Shown here: positions 1-5,985 of the stretch, piece after piece
How the letters are laid out: each line of letters starts with the position of its first letter
Position numbering within the stretch: the stretch's first letter is position 1
Assembly: GCA_003448675.1 (NCBI GenBank)
Contig: DLXZ01000095.1
Coordinates: forward strand, 860 to 10,537
Reading direction: 5' to 3'
Source of the DNA: Porticoccaceae bacterium
GTDB taxonomy: Bacteria > Pseudomonadota > Gammaproteobacteria > Pseudomonadales > Porticoccaceae
Length of the DNA: 9,678 nucleotides
Program-made: the position numbers and the translations under genes
The notes under the pieces: generated by a model
The model's input: the letters and a program-made list of their open reading frames with translations, nothing else
What the model was told of the DNA's origin: nothing
The model's database searches: none

Positions 1-327
1 CAGGTGCAAAAAGTGATCGAGCTGAATGATCATGGGGTGGCCACGTCCGGGGATTATCGTAATTATTTCGAACGCGATGGGCTTCGATATTCGCATACCA
101 TAGACCCCCGAACCGGTTATCCCATCAGTCACAGGCTCGCATCGGTGACGGTGGTGGCTGATGATGCGGCAGAAGCAGACGCCCTGGCCACGGCATATAT
201 GGTTATGGGCGTTGAACAGGCGTTGGCTCTGGCCAGGCGTGATAAAGTGGCCGCGTATTTTCTGGTCAGGAATGACACAGGTTTTATCGAATACAGTAGC
301 GATACCTTTGCCGAACAGTTTGAATAG
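1..327 (+). CDS. apbE: ApbE, FAD:protein FMN transferase (C-terminal part; 5' end outside window)
   Basis: ApbE-family enzymes use FAD to attach FMN covalently to a Ser/Thr of target proteins; next to nqr genes the targets are the NqrB and NqrC subunits of Na+-NQR. The frame is open from base 1, so this is the last 108 codons of a protein that is normally about 300-350 residues. Visible family signatures, counted from the first codon, are ATSGDYRNYF (14-23), HTIDPRTGYPI (32-42) and ADALATA (59-65). In the last, the Asp and Thr match the conserved metal-binding positions of the family. The gene ends at TAG 325-327 and nqrM follows 58 bp later on the same strand, the usual apbE-nqrM order at the end of an nqr operon. 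Membership of an nqr operon is inferred, because the nqr genes themselves are not in view. Confidence 0.93.
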   Translation, partial: QVQKVIELNDHGVATSGDYRNYFERDGLRYSHTIDPRTGYPISHRLASVTVVADDAAEADALATAYMVMGVEQALALARRDKVAAYFLVRNDTGFIEYSSDTFAEQFE

Positions 328-339
328 GTTTACCCTATT
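323..339 (+). other. Small inverted repeat over the apbE stop codon
   Basis: AATAGG and CCTATT form a perfect 6-bp stem around a 5-nt loop, and the apbE TAG lies in the left arm. A short T run (348-352) follows only after an 8-nt gap, so this is a poor intrinsic terminator. It may be a weak processing or attenuation hairpin between apbE and nqrM, or chance. Confidence 0.25.
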
Positions 340-385
340 GAAATGGAGTTTTTAGACAGGGGTGTTACAGAGAAGTGAGAGGAAT

Positions 386-631
386 ATGCTGGAACTGATT
401 CTTGGTTTTACCTTAATGGCCTTGTTGATATTAGCCATGTCCGTAGGCGTTATTTTTGCCCGTAAACCCATCAAAGGCACATGCGGGGGAATAGCTGCCC
501 TGGGGATGGATTCATCCTGCGATATTTGCGGCGGTGATATGAGTAAGTGCGAGGAAGAGAACGCAGCCGGCACGGTTGTCAAAGCCGGCGCCGCGCCCGA
601 CCAGCTTGCTTACGATGCCACTAAAAACTGA
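386..631 (+). CDS. nqrM: NqrM, Na+-NQR maturation protein (DUF539 family)
   Basis: NqrM is a small membrane protein required for assembly of Na+-NQR, thought to deliver iron for the Cys-ligated Fe site shared by NqrD and NqrE. The 81-residue product has one N-terminal membrane segment (about residues 3-24), then ARKPIKGTCGG and four cysteines at 33, 45, 48 and 55 (C-X11-C-X2-C-X6-C). This is the hallmark of the family. The tail after residue 56 is variable and polar. I chose ATG 386 because the protein then begins directly with the conserved hydrophobic segment and has AGAGGAA just before it. An in-frame GTG at 362 would add eight residues (MLQRSERN) not expected in the family. The spacing from the purine-rich tract to ATG 386 is short, so the GTG is not fully excluded. 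It follows apbE on the same strand and is probably cotranscribed. Confidence 0.93.
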   Translation: MLELILGFTLMALLILAMSVGVIFARKPIKGTCGGIAALGMDSSCDICGGDMSKCEEENAAGTVVKAGAAPDQLAYDATKN

Positions 632-639
632 TGTGGCCC

Positions 640-653
640 GGGCGCCAGCGCCC
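640..653 (+). terminator. GC-rich hairpin after nqrM, possible weak terminator
   Basis: GGGCG-CCAG-CGCCC forms a compact 5-bp GC stem with a 4-nt loop, 9 bases after the nqrM stop and between two convergent genes. No T tract follows, so if it ends the nqr transcript it would need Rho or the opposing gene. Function is inferred from position only. Confidence 0.25.
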
Positions 654-676
654 TGTCGTGCGCAGATAGGGGGCTG

Positions 677-994
677 CTATTGCTGGCCGGTAGCAGCATC
701 GCCAACAGGTACGTGTTTCAGCACCGTATGTAGTACCAGTCCGTATTCAAAATAAACATAATAATCCGCGTATTCCCAGGAAGAGATAGGCGGATCACCC
801 ACCGCTGCGGTGGTGTTTAGAGGTTCACCAAAATGGGCTCTAACCTGGTCGCGGCTCATGCCGTTTTTCGGTCGTTCCATTTGCTGCTTTTCTGAAGCCT
901 GCTCTCCAACCGACAGCTTGATAACTTCGGCATGGGCGGGCGTCATGACGCAGGCGAGACCCATCATGAACGCGGTGGCAATACGTTTTCCCAT
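677..994 (-). CDS. Small secreted protein with BamE/SmpA-like motif, function unknown
   Basis: The 105-residue product starts with a signal peptide: KR at 3-4, a hydrophobic stretch 5-19, and a likely signal peptidase I site AHA|E at 22/23. Cys15 lies in the sequence GLAC, which is not a good lipobox, so a lipoprotein is less likely. Residues 45-58 (GMSRDQVRAHFGEP) are the helix-turn typical of the SmpA/OmlA (BamE-like) fold. They are followed by PPISSWEY and a YYVYFEYGLVLHTVLKH strand region that resembles the rest of that fold. Similar short periplasmic proteins are common in gammaproteobacteria and lack a defined role, so I assign none. ATG 994 has AGGG (plus positions 1004-1007) nine bases upstream and a promoter at 1041-1070. 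The gene is convergent with nqrM and divergent from lolC. It is probably a free-standing transcript. Confidence 0.82.
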   Translation of the reverse strand: MGKRIATAFMMGLACVMTPAHAEVIKLSVGEQASEKQQMERPKNGMSRDQVRAHFGEPLNTTAAVGDPPISSWEYADYYVYFEYGLVLHTVLKHVPVGDAATGQQ

Positions 995-1040
995 AACTTG
1001 TTTCCCTAATCAGGGCTTCCTCTAGCTGATTTGCCAGCCG

Positions 1041-1070
1041 ATTATAGACAGTAGGGAAGGGAAATGTACA
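1041..1070 (-). promoter_or_regulatory. Predicted sigma-70 promoter for the BamE-like gene
   Basis: Read on the minus strand, a perfect TATAAT (plus positions 1041-1046) is preceded by TGTACA (1065-1070) with an 18-bp spacer. The -10 is ideal and the -35 matches TTGACA at four of six positions. Transcription would begin near 1034, giving a leader of about 40 nt before ATG 994. No comparably good promoter was seen for lolC in the rest of 995-1262. Confidence 0.55.
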
Positions 1071-1262
1071 ATCACCTGAGCTTTTTTAGGCAAAATACTG
1101 ATCTTGTTCACGTAATGTTCCTGTTCCCTGCTCCCCAAGATGGTTGCGGCTCGATGCGTGTGAGCCACCCTTGTGTATGTTTGCAGGGGCTAGACCTCCC
1201 ACGATGGGCTTGTAATGGCGCCGGCTGCGTTGCATCGAACGTCACCCAGGTCTGAGACTCAC

Positions 1263-2501
1263 ATGCCCGCTTTTTTTCCGTTTTTCATTGGCTTTCGTTA
1301 CTTGTTTAGCAAGCGGCGGGAACGTTTTGTTTCCTTTGTGTCTCTTTTTTCCATTGTCGCTATGGCGCTTGGGGTCATGGCCCTTATTACCGTTCTTTCG
1401 GTGATGAACGGCTTTGATCGTGAAATAAAAACCCGCATTTTGCGCATCATGCCCCATGCCGTCCTTGAGCACCCCGGTGGATTGCGTGAGTGGGAAGCCT
1501 TGGCCCTGCCCCTGGATAAGGTTGCCGGCATCCGAGCGGTGGAGCCCTATATACAGGGGCAGGGAATGCTTTCCTTCCAGGGCAGGGTGCAGGGAGTCAG
1601 TCTTCAGGGTGTCGATCCCGAAGCACGTCCATTTGCTACGGCAATTGCTCCACACATGCTTCATGGTGAGTTGGGCGCTCTAACACCTCGTGGGTACGGC
1701 ATCATTATCGGCCGTTTGCTGGCGCGTAACCTGGGAGTAGGCGTCGGTGATGCGTTGATGTTGAGCTTGCCGGACGTGCTGGTGACGCCCGCCGGAGTGT
1801 TTCCCAGAACCAAACAGGTGTGGGTCAGCGGCATCTTTGAAACCGGCGCTCAAGTGGATAACGGTGTCGCCATATTACATTTGCAGGACGCTGCCCGTTT
1901 GTTGCGGTTGGGTGACAAAGTTTCGGGGTTGCGACTGTATCTGGAGGATCCCTTCGGTCTGAATACGGTTGATGCCATTAGTCAAAGCCTGCCGGAAGGG
2001 GTGCGGGCGCGTACCTGGCGCGAGGAAATGAAAGTGCTGTTTTCAGCGATAAAAATGGAAAAAACGGTGGTGGGCCTGTTGCTGTCCGCAATCATTGGTA
2101 TCGCGGCTTTTAACATTATCGCCAGCCTGGTGCTCATGGTGAGTGAAAAGCGTTCCGATATCGCTGTGCTTAGAAGCCTGGGTGCCGACGCCAGTGAGAT
2201 CAGCACTATTTTTCGCATACAGGGTAGTCTTACCGGTCTGATGGGTGTTGGCCTCGGTGTTCTCGCGGGTTGCCTGCTTGCCTTATATATCGGTGACGTG
2301 CTCGGCTTTTTGGAAACCCGACTGGGTTTCGTGCTGTTTGATCCCGAACTGTATTTCATCACCAAACTGCCTTCACGGTTACTGTGGCAGGATGTGATGC
2401 TGATCGCCGGACTGGGGCTTTTGCTGAGCCTGCTGGCTACCTGGTATCCGGCCCGTCGGGCGGGCATGGTGCCGCCAGCGGATGTGCTGAGGTATCGATG
2501 A
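1263..2501 (+). CDS. lolC: LolC, lipoprotein-releasing ABC transporter permease
   Basis: LolC pairs with LolE and a LolD dimer to extract mature lipoproteins from the inner membrane and hand them to periplasmic LolA. The 412-residue product has the expected layout: TM1 (about 24-48) ending in VLSVMNGFDRE (44-54), a large periplasmic MacB-like domain (about 50-265), and TM2-TM4 at about 268-292, 318-345 and 376-396. The proline-bounded loop LPDVLVTPAGVFP (169-181) aligns with the LolA-binding Hook of E. coli LolC (Pro167-Pro179), which separates it from LolE. The C-terminal half (MEKTVVGLLL, AAFNIIASLVLM, YPARRA) matches LolC closely. I chose ATG 1263 because MPAFFPFFIGFRY begins as family members do; the frame is open back to 1215 but the extra 16 residues look non-coding. 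The ribosome site is weak (CAGG, 12 nt upstream). The stop overlaps lolD by 4 bp. Confidence 0.96.
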   Translation: MPAFFPFFIGFRYLFSKRRERFVSFVSLFSIVAMALGVMALITVLSVMNGFDREIKTRILRIMPHAVLEHPGGLREWEALALPLDKVAGIRAVEPYIQGQGMLSFQGRVQGVSLQGVDPEARPFATAIAPHMLHGELGALTPRGYGIIIGRLLARNLGVGVGDALMLSLPDVLVTPAGVFPRTKQVWVSGIFETGAQVDNGVAILHLQDAARLLRLGDKVSGLRLYLEDPFGLNTVDAISQSLPEGVRARTWREEMKVLFSAIKMEKTVVGLLLSAIIGIAAFNIIASLVLMVSEKRSDIAVLRSLGADASEISTIFRIQGSLTGLMGVGLGVLAGCLLALYIGDVLGFLETRLGFVLFDPELYFITKLPSRLLWQDVMLIAGLGLLLSLLATWYPARRAGMVPPADVLRYR

Positions 2502-3241
2502 TAAACAAAGCGGAACCACTCTCATCAAACAGGGATGTGAGCACACAAGTACAGCACAACCCGGTAATTGAATGCCGTGATTTGTACAAACGCTACCCGG
2601 AGCTTGCGGGCCAGACTCTTGAGGTGCTCAAAGGCATTGACCTGCGCGTGGAGGCGGGCGAAAAGGTCGCGGTAGTGGGTGTTTCAGGTTCGGGTAAATC
2701 CACCTTGCTGAATATGCTGGGTGGACTCGATCTTGCCAGCGCTGGACAGGTACTGGTGGCGGGGTGCGATTTTGCCGAGATGTCGGAACGAGAAACCGCC
2801 CGCTGGCGGAATCGGCATTTGGGTTTTGTGTATCAGTTTCATCATTTGCTGGGTGAGTTTACGGCTCTGGAAAATGTCGCCATGCCCCTGCTTATTGGAG
2901 GCAGCAAAAAAAAGATCGCCTTTGCCAACAGTCAGACGTTGCTGGACTCCGTCGGTCTGGGCGAACGTTTGCATCATAAACCTTCGGCCCTCTCCGGTGG
3001 TGAGCGTCAGCGGGTGGCCATCGCCCGGGCTCTGGTGGCGAAGCCGAGCTGCGTGCTGATGGATGAACCGACCGGCAATCTCGATCCGGATACCGCCGAG
3101 GAGGTCTTGTCTCTGCTGCTTGATCTGAATAACACCACGGGTACCAGCTTTATCGTCGTTACCCACGACCATGACCTGGCGCGACGAATGGATCGCATCC
3201 TATTGCTGGAGCGGGGCGAGCTTACCGAGACGAGCCTGTGA
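2498..3241 (+). CDS. lolD: LolD, lipoprotein-releasing ABC transporter ATPase
   Basis: LolD is the cytoplasmic ATPase that powers lipoprotein release by LolCDE. All ABC motifs are intact in the 247-residue product: Walker A GVSGSGKST (61-69), Q-loop Gln113, signature LSGGE (165-169), Walker B CVLMDE (185-190), D-loop NLD (194-196) and switch His223. The stretch QFHHLLGEFTALENVAMP (113-130) is the family-specific LolD motif that contacts the permeases. ATG 2498 is inside an ATGA overlap with the lolC stop, preceded by GAGG with a 5-nt gap, which supports translational coupling. The frame is open back to 2384, inside lolC, so that longer version is not credible. Compared with E. coli LolD there are about 18 extra polar residues before VIECRDLYKRY. 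GTG 2537 (codon 14) is a possible alternative start that would remove most of them. Confidence 0.97.
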   Translation: MINKAEPLSSNRDVSTQVQHNPVIECRDLYKRYPELAGQTLEVLKGIDLRVEAGEKVAVVGVSGSGKSTLLNMLGGLDLASAGQVLVAGCDFAEMSERETARWRNRHLGFVYQFHHLLGEFTALENVAMPLLIGGSKKKIAFANSQTLLDSVGLGERLHHKPSALSGGERQRVAIARALVAKPSCVLMDEPTGNLDPDTAEEVLSLLLDLNNTTGTSFIVVTHDHDLARRMDRILLLERGELTETSL

Positions 3242-4527
3242 AAGCTCGCTTCCCGCTCTTTGTGGGGCTGCGATTTTTTCGCGCCGGCTCACGCACCGGC
3301 CTGGCGTCATTTATCTCCGTGCTCGCCATCAGCGGTCTGGTGCTGGGCATCGCCATGCTGATTATCGTGCTGTCCGTTATGAATGGTTTTGACCGTGAGA
3401 TGCGTTCGCGCATTCTCGGCGTTATTCCTCACATTCAGTTGCTTAAACAGGAAGCAGAGCATTCAGGTGCTGTTAGCGGCGGTTTTGACGACTGGCGTCA
3501 GCTTGCGAGGCAAATTGTTCAGCACCCGTCCGTTACTGCGGTAATTCCCTTCACCCAGGTGGATGGCTTGCTTAATGTCAGGGGACACACGGAGGCGGTA
3601 CAGTTGCAGGGTTTGAGTCGAAACCACCCGGCCACCCGGGAAACACCGCTGCTGGCGCAACTGCCGGATTTCACTCACTTGCAGGACAACGAAATTATTC
3701 TCTCCCGCTTTCTGATTAACAAACTCGGGTTGAGTATCGGCCAGAAGCTGACCTTTATTTCAGCTTCTGGTGGTGAGGGCAAGGGCCGGGCCCTGGCTTT
3801 GCCAAAAATCAGAGTGTTCACCCTGGCAGGTGAGCTTCAGACGCACACTGCCCTGGATGCGCATCTCGGCCTGGTGGGGTTGGCTGTGGCCAGTGAGTTA
3901 GCCGGCTATCCGGCATGGCAGGCCGGGGAACGGGATTCCTATGCCCAGGGTTTAAAGATTACGGTGGAGGATGTGTTTGCCGCCCGTAGCGTGGCCTATG
4001 AACTGCTCGACCAGCTACCGCCGGGCCACAGTTTTATCGACTGGTATCACACCCACGGCAATCTATACATGGCCATTCAGATGTCGCGCAAGCTGGTGAG
4101 CTTGCTGGTGTTTTTAATCATCGCCATCGCCGCTTTTAACGTCATCGCCATGCTTATTATGTCCGTGATTAACAAACGGGGCGATATCGCCATACTCAAA
4201 AGTCAGGGAGCCAGCAATCGCGAGATTTTGGCGATTTTTCTGGTCCAGGGTAGTACCATCGGACTGTTTGGCGCTTTACTGGGCGCGTTGCTGGGTTGTA
4301 TCGGGGCCTGGTATGTCTCTGACTTACTGACCTGGGTTCAGAAAGTGATGGAGGTGCAGTTTCTCGATGTCAGTGTCTATCCCATCGACTATCTGCCATC
4401 GGATTTGCGCGCTGCCGATGTGGCTCTGGTAGTGGGTATTGCCCTGGCTCTCAATCTGCTGGCAACCTTGTATCCCGCCTGGCGTGCGGCCAGGGTTCAC
4501 CCCGCCGTTGAGCTGCGCTACGAGTAG
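3238..4527 (+). CDS. lolE: LolE, lipoprotein-releasing ABC transporter permease
   Basis: LolE is the second permease of LolCDE and in E. coli provides the lipoprotein-binding side. The 429-residue product shares the LolC layout: TM1 (about 24-48) ending in VLSVMNGFDRE (44-54), a periplasmic domain (about 50-280), then TM2-TM4 near 285-310, 332-360 and 394-412. It resembles LolE rather than LolC in HTHGNLYMAIQMSRK (271-285, compare GTYGYMYRDIQMIR in E. coli) and in QFLDVSVYPIDYLPSDL (374-390). It lacks a clear proline-bounded Hook. Translation starts at GTG 3238 within a GTGA overlap with the lolD stop, with GAGA seven bases upstream, so it is probably coupled to lolD. At 429 residues it is slightly longer than the roughly 414-residue E. 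coli protein, mainly in the linker around 70-85 and in the 174-186 loop. Confidence 0.95.
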   Translation: MKARFPLFVGLRFFRAGSRTGLASFISVLAISGLVLGIAMLIIVLSVMNGFDREMRSRILGVIPHIQLLKQEAEHSGAVSGGFDDWRQLARQIVQHPSVTAVIPFTQVDGLLNVRGHTEAVQLQGLSRNHPATRETPLLAQLPDFTHLQDNEIILSRFLINKLGLSIGQKLTFISASGGEGKGRALALPKIRVFTLAGELQTHTALDAHLGLVGLAVASELAGYPAWQAGERDSYAQGLKITVEDVFAARSVAYELLDQLPPGHSFIDWYHTHGNLYMAIQMSRKLVSLLVFLIIAIAAFNVIAMLIMSVINKRGDIAILKSQGASNREILAIFLVQGSTIGLFGALLGALLGCIGAWYVSDLLTWVQKVMEVQFLDVSVYPIDYLPSDLRAADVALVVGIALALNLLATLYPAWRAARVHPAVELRYE

Positions 4528-4546
4528 GGCGGTAACTTTTGTGTCG

Positions 4547-5110
4547 TCAGCGTTTGTTTTTTTCTGGCTGGCCGGAAGGTTTTTGCCTCGCCGCCCTTAG
4601 TTCCTTTCTCTCCTGCCAGTTTTTCACCACCTTCCAGCGCCACAGCAGGCGAATGGTGATATAGCCCAGGGCGCCAGCGATCAGACCACAGAGCACACCC
4701 GCCAGGGCGATGGGTAAATAGACCGTCACTCCCTGTTGGGAGAACCAGGTCCAGGTGAACTCAAAAGCAAGAGAGGTTTCTTCCCTGCCCAATAGGAACT
4801 GGCCGAACTTATAGAGCAGGATGGTGAGCGGCGGGATAGTGATGGGATTGCTCAACCAAATCAGCAATACCGAAATCGGTAGATTACACCGAAACAGAAA
4901 AGCCAGCAGGGAGGCCAGCACTATCTGCCCAGGAACCGGTAGAAACGCGCAAAACAAGCCGACGAAAAATGCACCGGACACCGAATGGCGATTCAGGTGT
5001 AACAGGTGTGGATCGTTAACGATAGCCGCCATCCAGCCCGAGCGGGACTTATCGCTAATTTCTGTTTTAGCGAGCGACGGCAGCCAGCGGCGGATGGTTT
5101 TTCGAGGCAT
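4547..5110 (-). CDS. DUF2062 integral membrane protein
   Basis: This 187-residue protein belongs to the DUF2062 family of small membrane proteins with no established function. Family landmarks are MPRKTIRRWLP at the N-terminus, DPHLLHLNRHSVSGAFFVGL (33-52), FLPVPGQIVLASLLAFLFRCN (about 56-76) and SNPITIPP (87-94). Hydrophobic segments lie at about 44-72, 77-105 and 131-156, and the last 30 residues are basic. The frame is open to ATG 5140, but MPRK at 5110 is the usual family start and a CATAAT box (5139-5144) would place the transcript start near 5132, downstream of the longer start. Neither start has a clear ribosome site. It is convergent with lolE, only 19 bp apart. In Pseudomonas aeruginosa I recall the DUF2062 gene directly following lolE on the same strand; here it is inverted. 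Confidence 0.85.
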   Translation of the reverse strand: MPRKTIRRWLPSLAKTEISDKSRSGWMAAIVNDPHLLHLNRHSVSGAFFVGLFCAFLPVPGQIVLASLLAFLFRCNLPISVLLIWLSNPITIPPLTILLYKFGQFLLGREETSLAFEFTWTWFSQQGVTVYLPIALAGVLCGLIAGALGYITIRLLWRWKVVKNWQERKELRAARQKPSGQPEKNKR

Positions 5111-5138
5111 GGAAGTTACAACGACACAACTCGCACGC

Positions 5139-5144
5139 ATTATG
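5139..5144 (-). promoter_or_regulatory. Possible -10 box for the DUF2062 gene
   Basis: CATAAT on the minus strand matches TATAAT at five of six positions and would start transcription near 5132, 22 nt before ATG 5110. No good -35 is seen at 16-18 bp; that zone instead carries the palindrome at 5160-5174. The promoter may therefore be activator-dependent, or the box may be chance. Confidence 0.3.
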
Positions 5145-5159
5145 CCGGCTTTGGAATTC

Positions 5160-5174
5160 CTGCACTAGGTGCAG
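5160..5174 (-). repeat. Perfect inverted repeat CTGCAC-TAG-GTGCAG
   Basis: Six-base arms around a 3-bp centre make a perfect 15-bp dyad in the DUF2062/prp intergenic region. Its centre (5167) would fall near -35 of the proposed DUF2062 promoter, a common place for a regulator site. There is no T tract, so it is not a terminator. The cognate regulator is unknown. Confidence 0.4.
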
Positions 5175-5231
5175 AGCAGGTTTGTAGCACATCGGTGGCG
5201 GTTTACTTTCCTGTTTAATCTGGGTCGCGAG

Positions 5232-5248
5232 CAATTGTCTGACAATTG
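5232..5248 (+). promoter_or_regulatory. Perfect 17-bp palindrome, predicted operator of the GntR regulator
   Basis: CAATTGTCTGACAATTG is a perfect dyad (CAATTGTC-T-GACAATTG). Its core TTGTCTGACAA satisfies the TNGTNNNACNA consensus described for FadR-subfamily GntR regulators. It lies 2 bp upstream of the -35 box of the prp promoter, with its centre about 46 bp upstream of the predicted start of transcription. The adjacent gene encodes a regulator of exactly this subfamily, so autoregulation and control of the whole operon is the natural reading. Confidence 0.75.
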
Positions 5249-5250
5249 GC

Positions 5251-5279
5251 TTGATATTATCCGCTACCTTGCGTATAAA
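5251..5279 (+). promoter_or_regulatory. Predicted sigma-70 promoter of the prp operon
   Basis: TTGATA (5251-5256) and TATAAA (5274-5279) each match consensus at five of six positions and are separated by exactly 17 bp. Transcription should begin near 5286. This is the best plus-strand promoter I see in the window and sits directly between the operator palindrome and the regulator gene. It also rules against the in-frame TTG codons at 5251 and 5269 as translation starts. Confidence 0.7.
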
Positions 5280-5285
5280 ACGCGC

Positions 5286-5298
5286 CCTGTCAGACGAA
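5286..5298 (+). promoter_or_regulatory. Possible second, weaker GntR operator at the transcription start
   Basis: CCTGTCAGACGAA shares the TGTC-N-GAC core with the palindrome at 5232-5248 and fits TNGTNNNACNA at five of six fixed positions. Its centre (5292) is 52 bp from the first site (5240), close to five turns of B-DNA, so two dimers would face the same side. It would overlap the start of transcription. The short match could be chance. Confidence 0.35.
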
Positions 5299-5310
5299 AT
5301 TGGATTCCCC

Positions 5311-5985
5311 TTGCAGGGCAATACTGCTTCACAGCTTACCAACAGCGCCGTTGATCAGCTTTATGAGCGCCTGCGAACCAGGATCATTCACGGTGAGATC
5401 GCCGCGGGCACCAAATTCAGCGAGGCGGAGTTGTGCCGGGACTACGGTGCGAGCCGCAGCACGGTGCGCGAAGCCATCGCCCGCCTGGAATCGGTCTACC
5501 TGGTCTTGCGCAGAGCCAATGCCGGCGCCCGGGTGGTGGAGCTGAATGTCGAGGAATTGCTGGAAATCTACCAGGTGCGCGAAGCCCTCGAAGGCATGGC
5601 CTGTCGGCTCGCCGCCGAGCGCATGAGCGATGCCGCCATCGAAGAAGTTCGCGGCCTGTTACAGGCCCATATGGAAAACAGCGACTTGCAGGCAGGTAGG
5701 GCTTACTATCAGAAAGAGGGCGATCTGGATTTCCATTATCGTTTGGTACAGGCCAGCCAAAACAGTAAGTTGATTCATCTGCTCTGCGACGAGCTCTACA
5801 CCAAGGTGCGTATGTACCGCTACCAGTTCGGCATGGTGAGCCCCCGGGCAGTGGACGCCTACGCCGAGCACCAGCACATTGTCCAGGCTATCGCCGACCG
5901 CGATGGCGAGATGGCCGAGATGCTCATGCGTCGGCATATTCGAGCCTCGCGCATGAATATTGAACGGCAAATATGCGCCCGCTGA
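5311..5985 (+). CDS. prpR: GntR-family (FadR/FCD subfamily) regulator of the methylcitrate operon
   Basis: This is a cytoplasmic DNA-binding protein expected to sense a methylcitrate-pathway acid and control prpBC-acnD. The 224-residue product has an N-terminal winged helix (about 12-78; SEAELCRDYGASRSTVREAI is the helix-turn-helix) and an FCD ligand domain (about 84-212). Asp138, His142, His187 and His209 match the usual FCD metal site. There is no ATG or GTG at the N-terminus. The frame is open from TTG 5251, but that codon and TTG 5269 lie upstream of the predicted transcript start. TTG 5311 gives normal family length, with only a weak GGA 6-7 nt upstream. A rare start would keep expression low. 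It is a different protein from the sigma-54-dependent PrpR of enterics, although both are called PrpR. prpB follows 56 bp downstream. Confidence 0.88.
   Translation: MQGNTASQLTNSAVDQLYERLRTRIIHGEIAAGTKFSEAELCRDYGASRSTVREAIARLESVYLVLRRANAGARVVELNVEELLEIYQVREALEGMACRLAAERMSDAAIEEVRGLLQAHMENSDLQAGRAYYQKEGDLDFHYRLVQASQNSKLIHLLCDELYTKVRMYRYQFGMVSPRAVDAYAEHQHIVQAIADRDGEMAEMLMRRHIRASRMNIERQICAR

Noticed and set aside
950..952. Cys15 of the BamE-like protein as a lipoprotein cysteine
   Set aside because: The preceding GLA does not fit the usual lipobox and a cleaner AHA site for signal peptidase I follows at residue 22.
1148..1166. A 5-bp hairpin (GGCTC/GAGCC) upstream of lolC
   Set aside because: The stem is short with a 9-nt loop and no T tract; it is not distinguishable from chance.
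1064..1255. A 63-codon plus-strand open frame starting just after a purine-rich GGGAAGGGAA tract
   Set aside because: The composition is not protein-like, it overlaps the -35 of the minus-strand promoter, and it has no recognisable motif. The good ribosome-site look is probably chance.
1215..1262. An upstream start for lolC
   Set aside because: The extra 16 residues are unlike LolC N-termini, whereas ATG 1263 gives the expected FFIGFRY start.
2384..2497. An upstream extension of the lolD frame
   Set aside because: It is inside lolC, unlike any LolD N-terminus, and ATG 2498 has a good GAGG site and a standard ATGA overlap.
4528..4570. A T-rich stretch after lolE as a terminator
   Set aside because: No convincing stem precedes the T run, so I do not call a terminator between lolE and the convergent DUF2062 gene.
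5111..5140. A longer start for the DUF2062 protein at ATG 5140
   Set aside because: Family members begin with MP-K/R-K followed by a basic stretch, matched by ATG 5110, and the possible -10 box covers the longer start.
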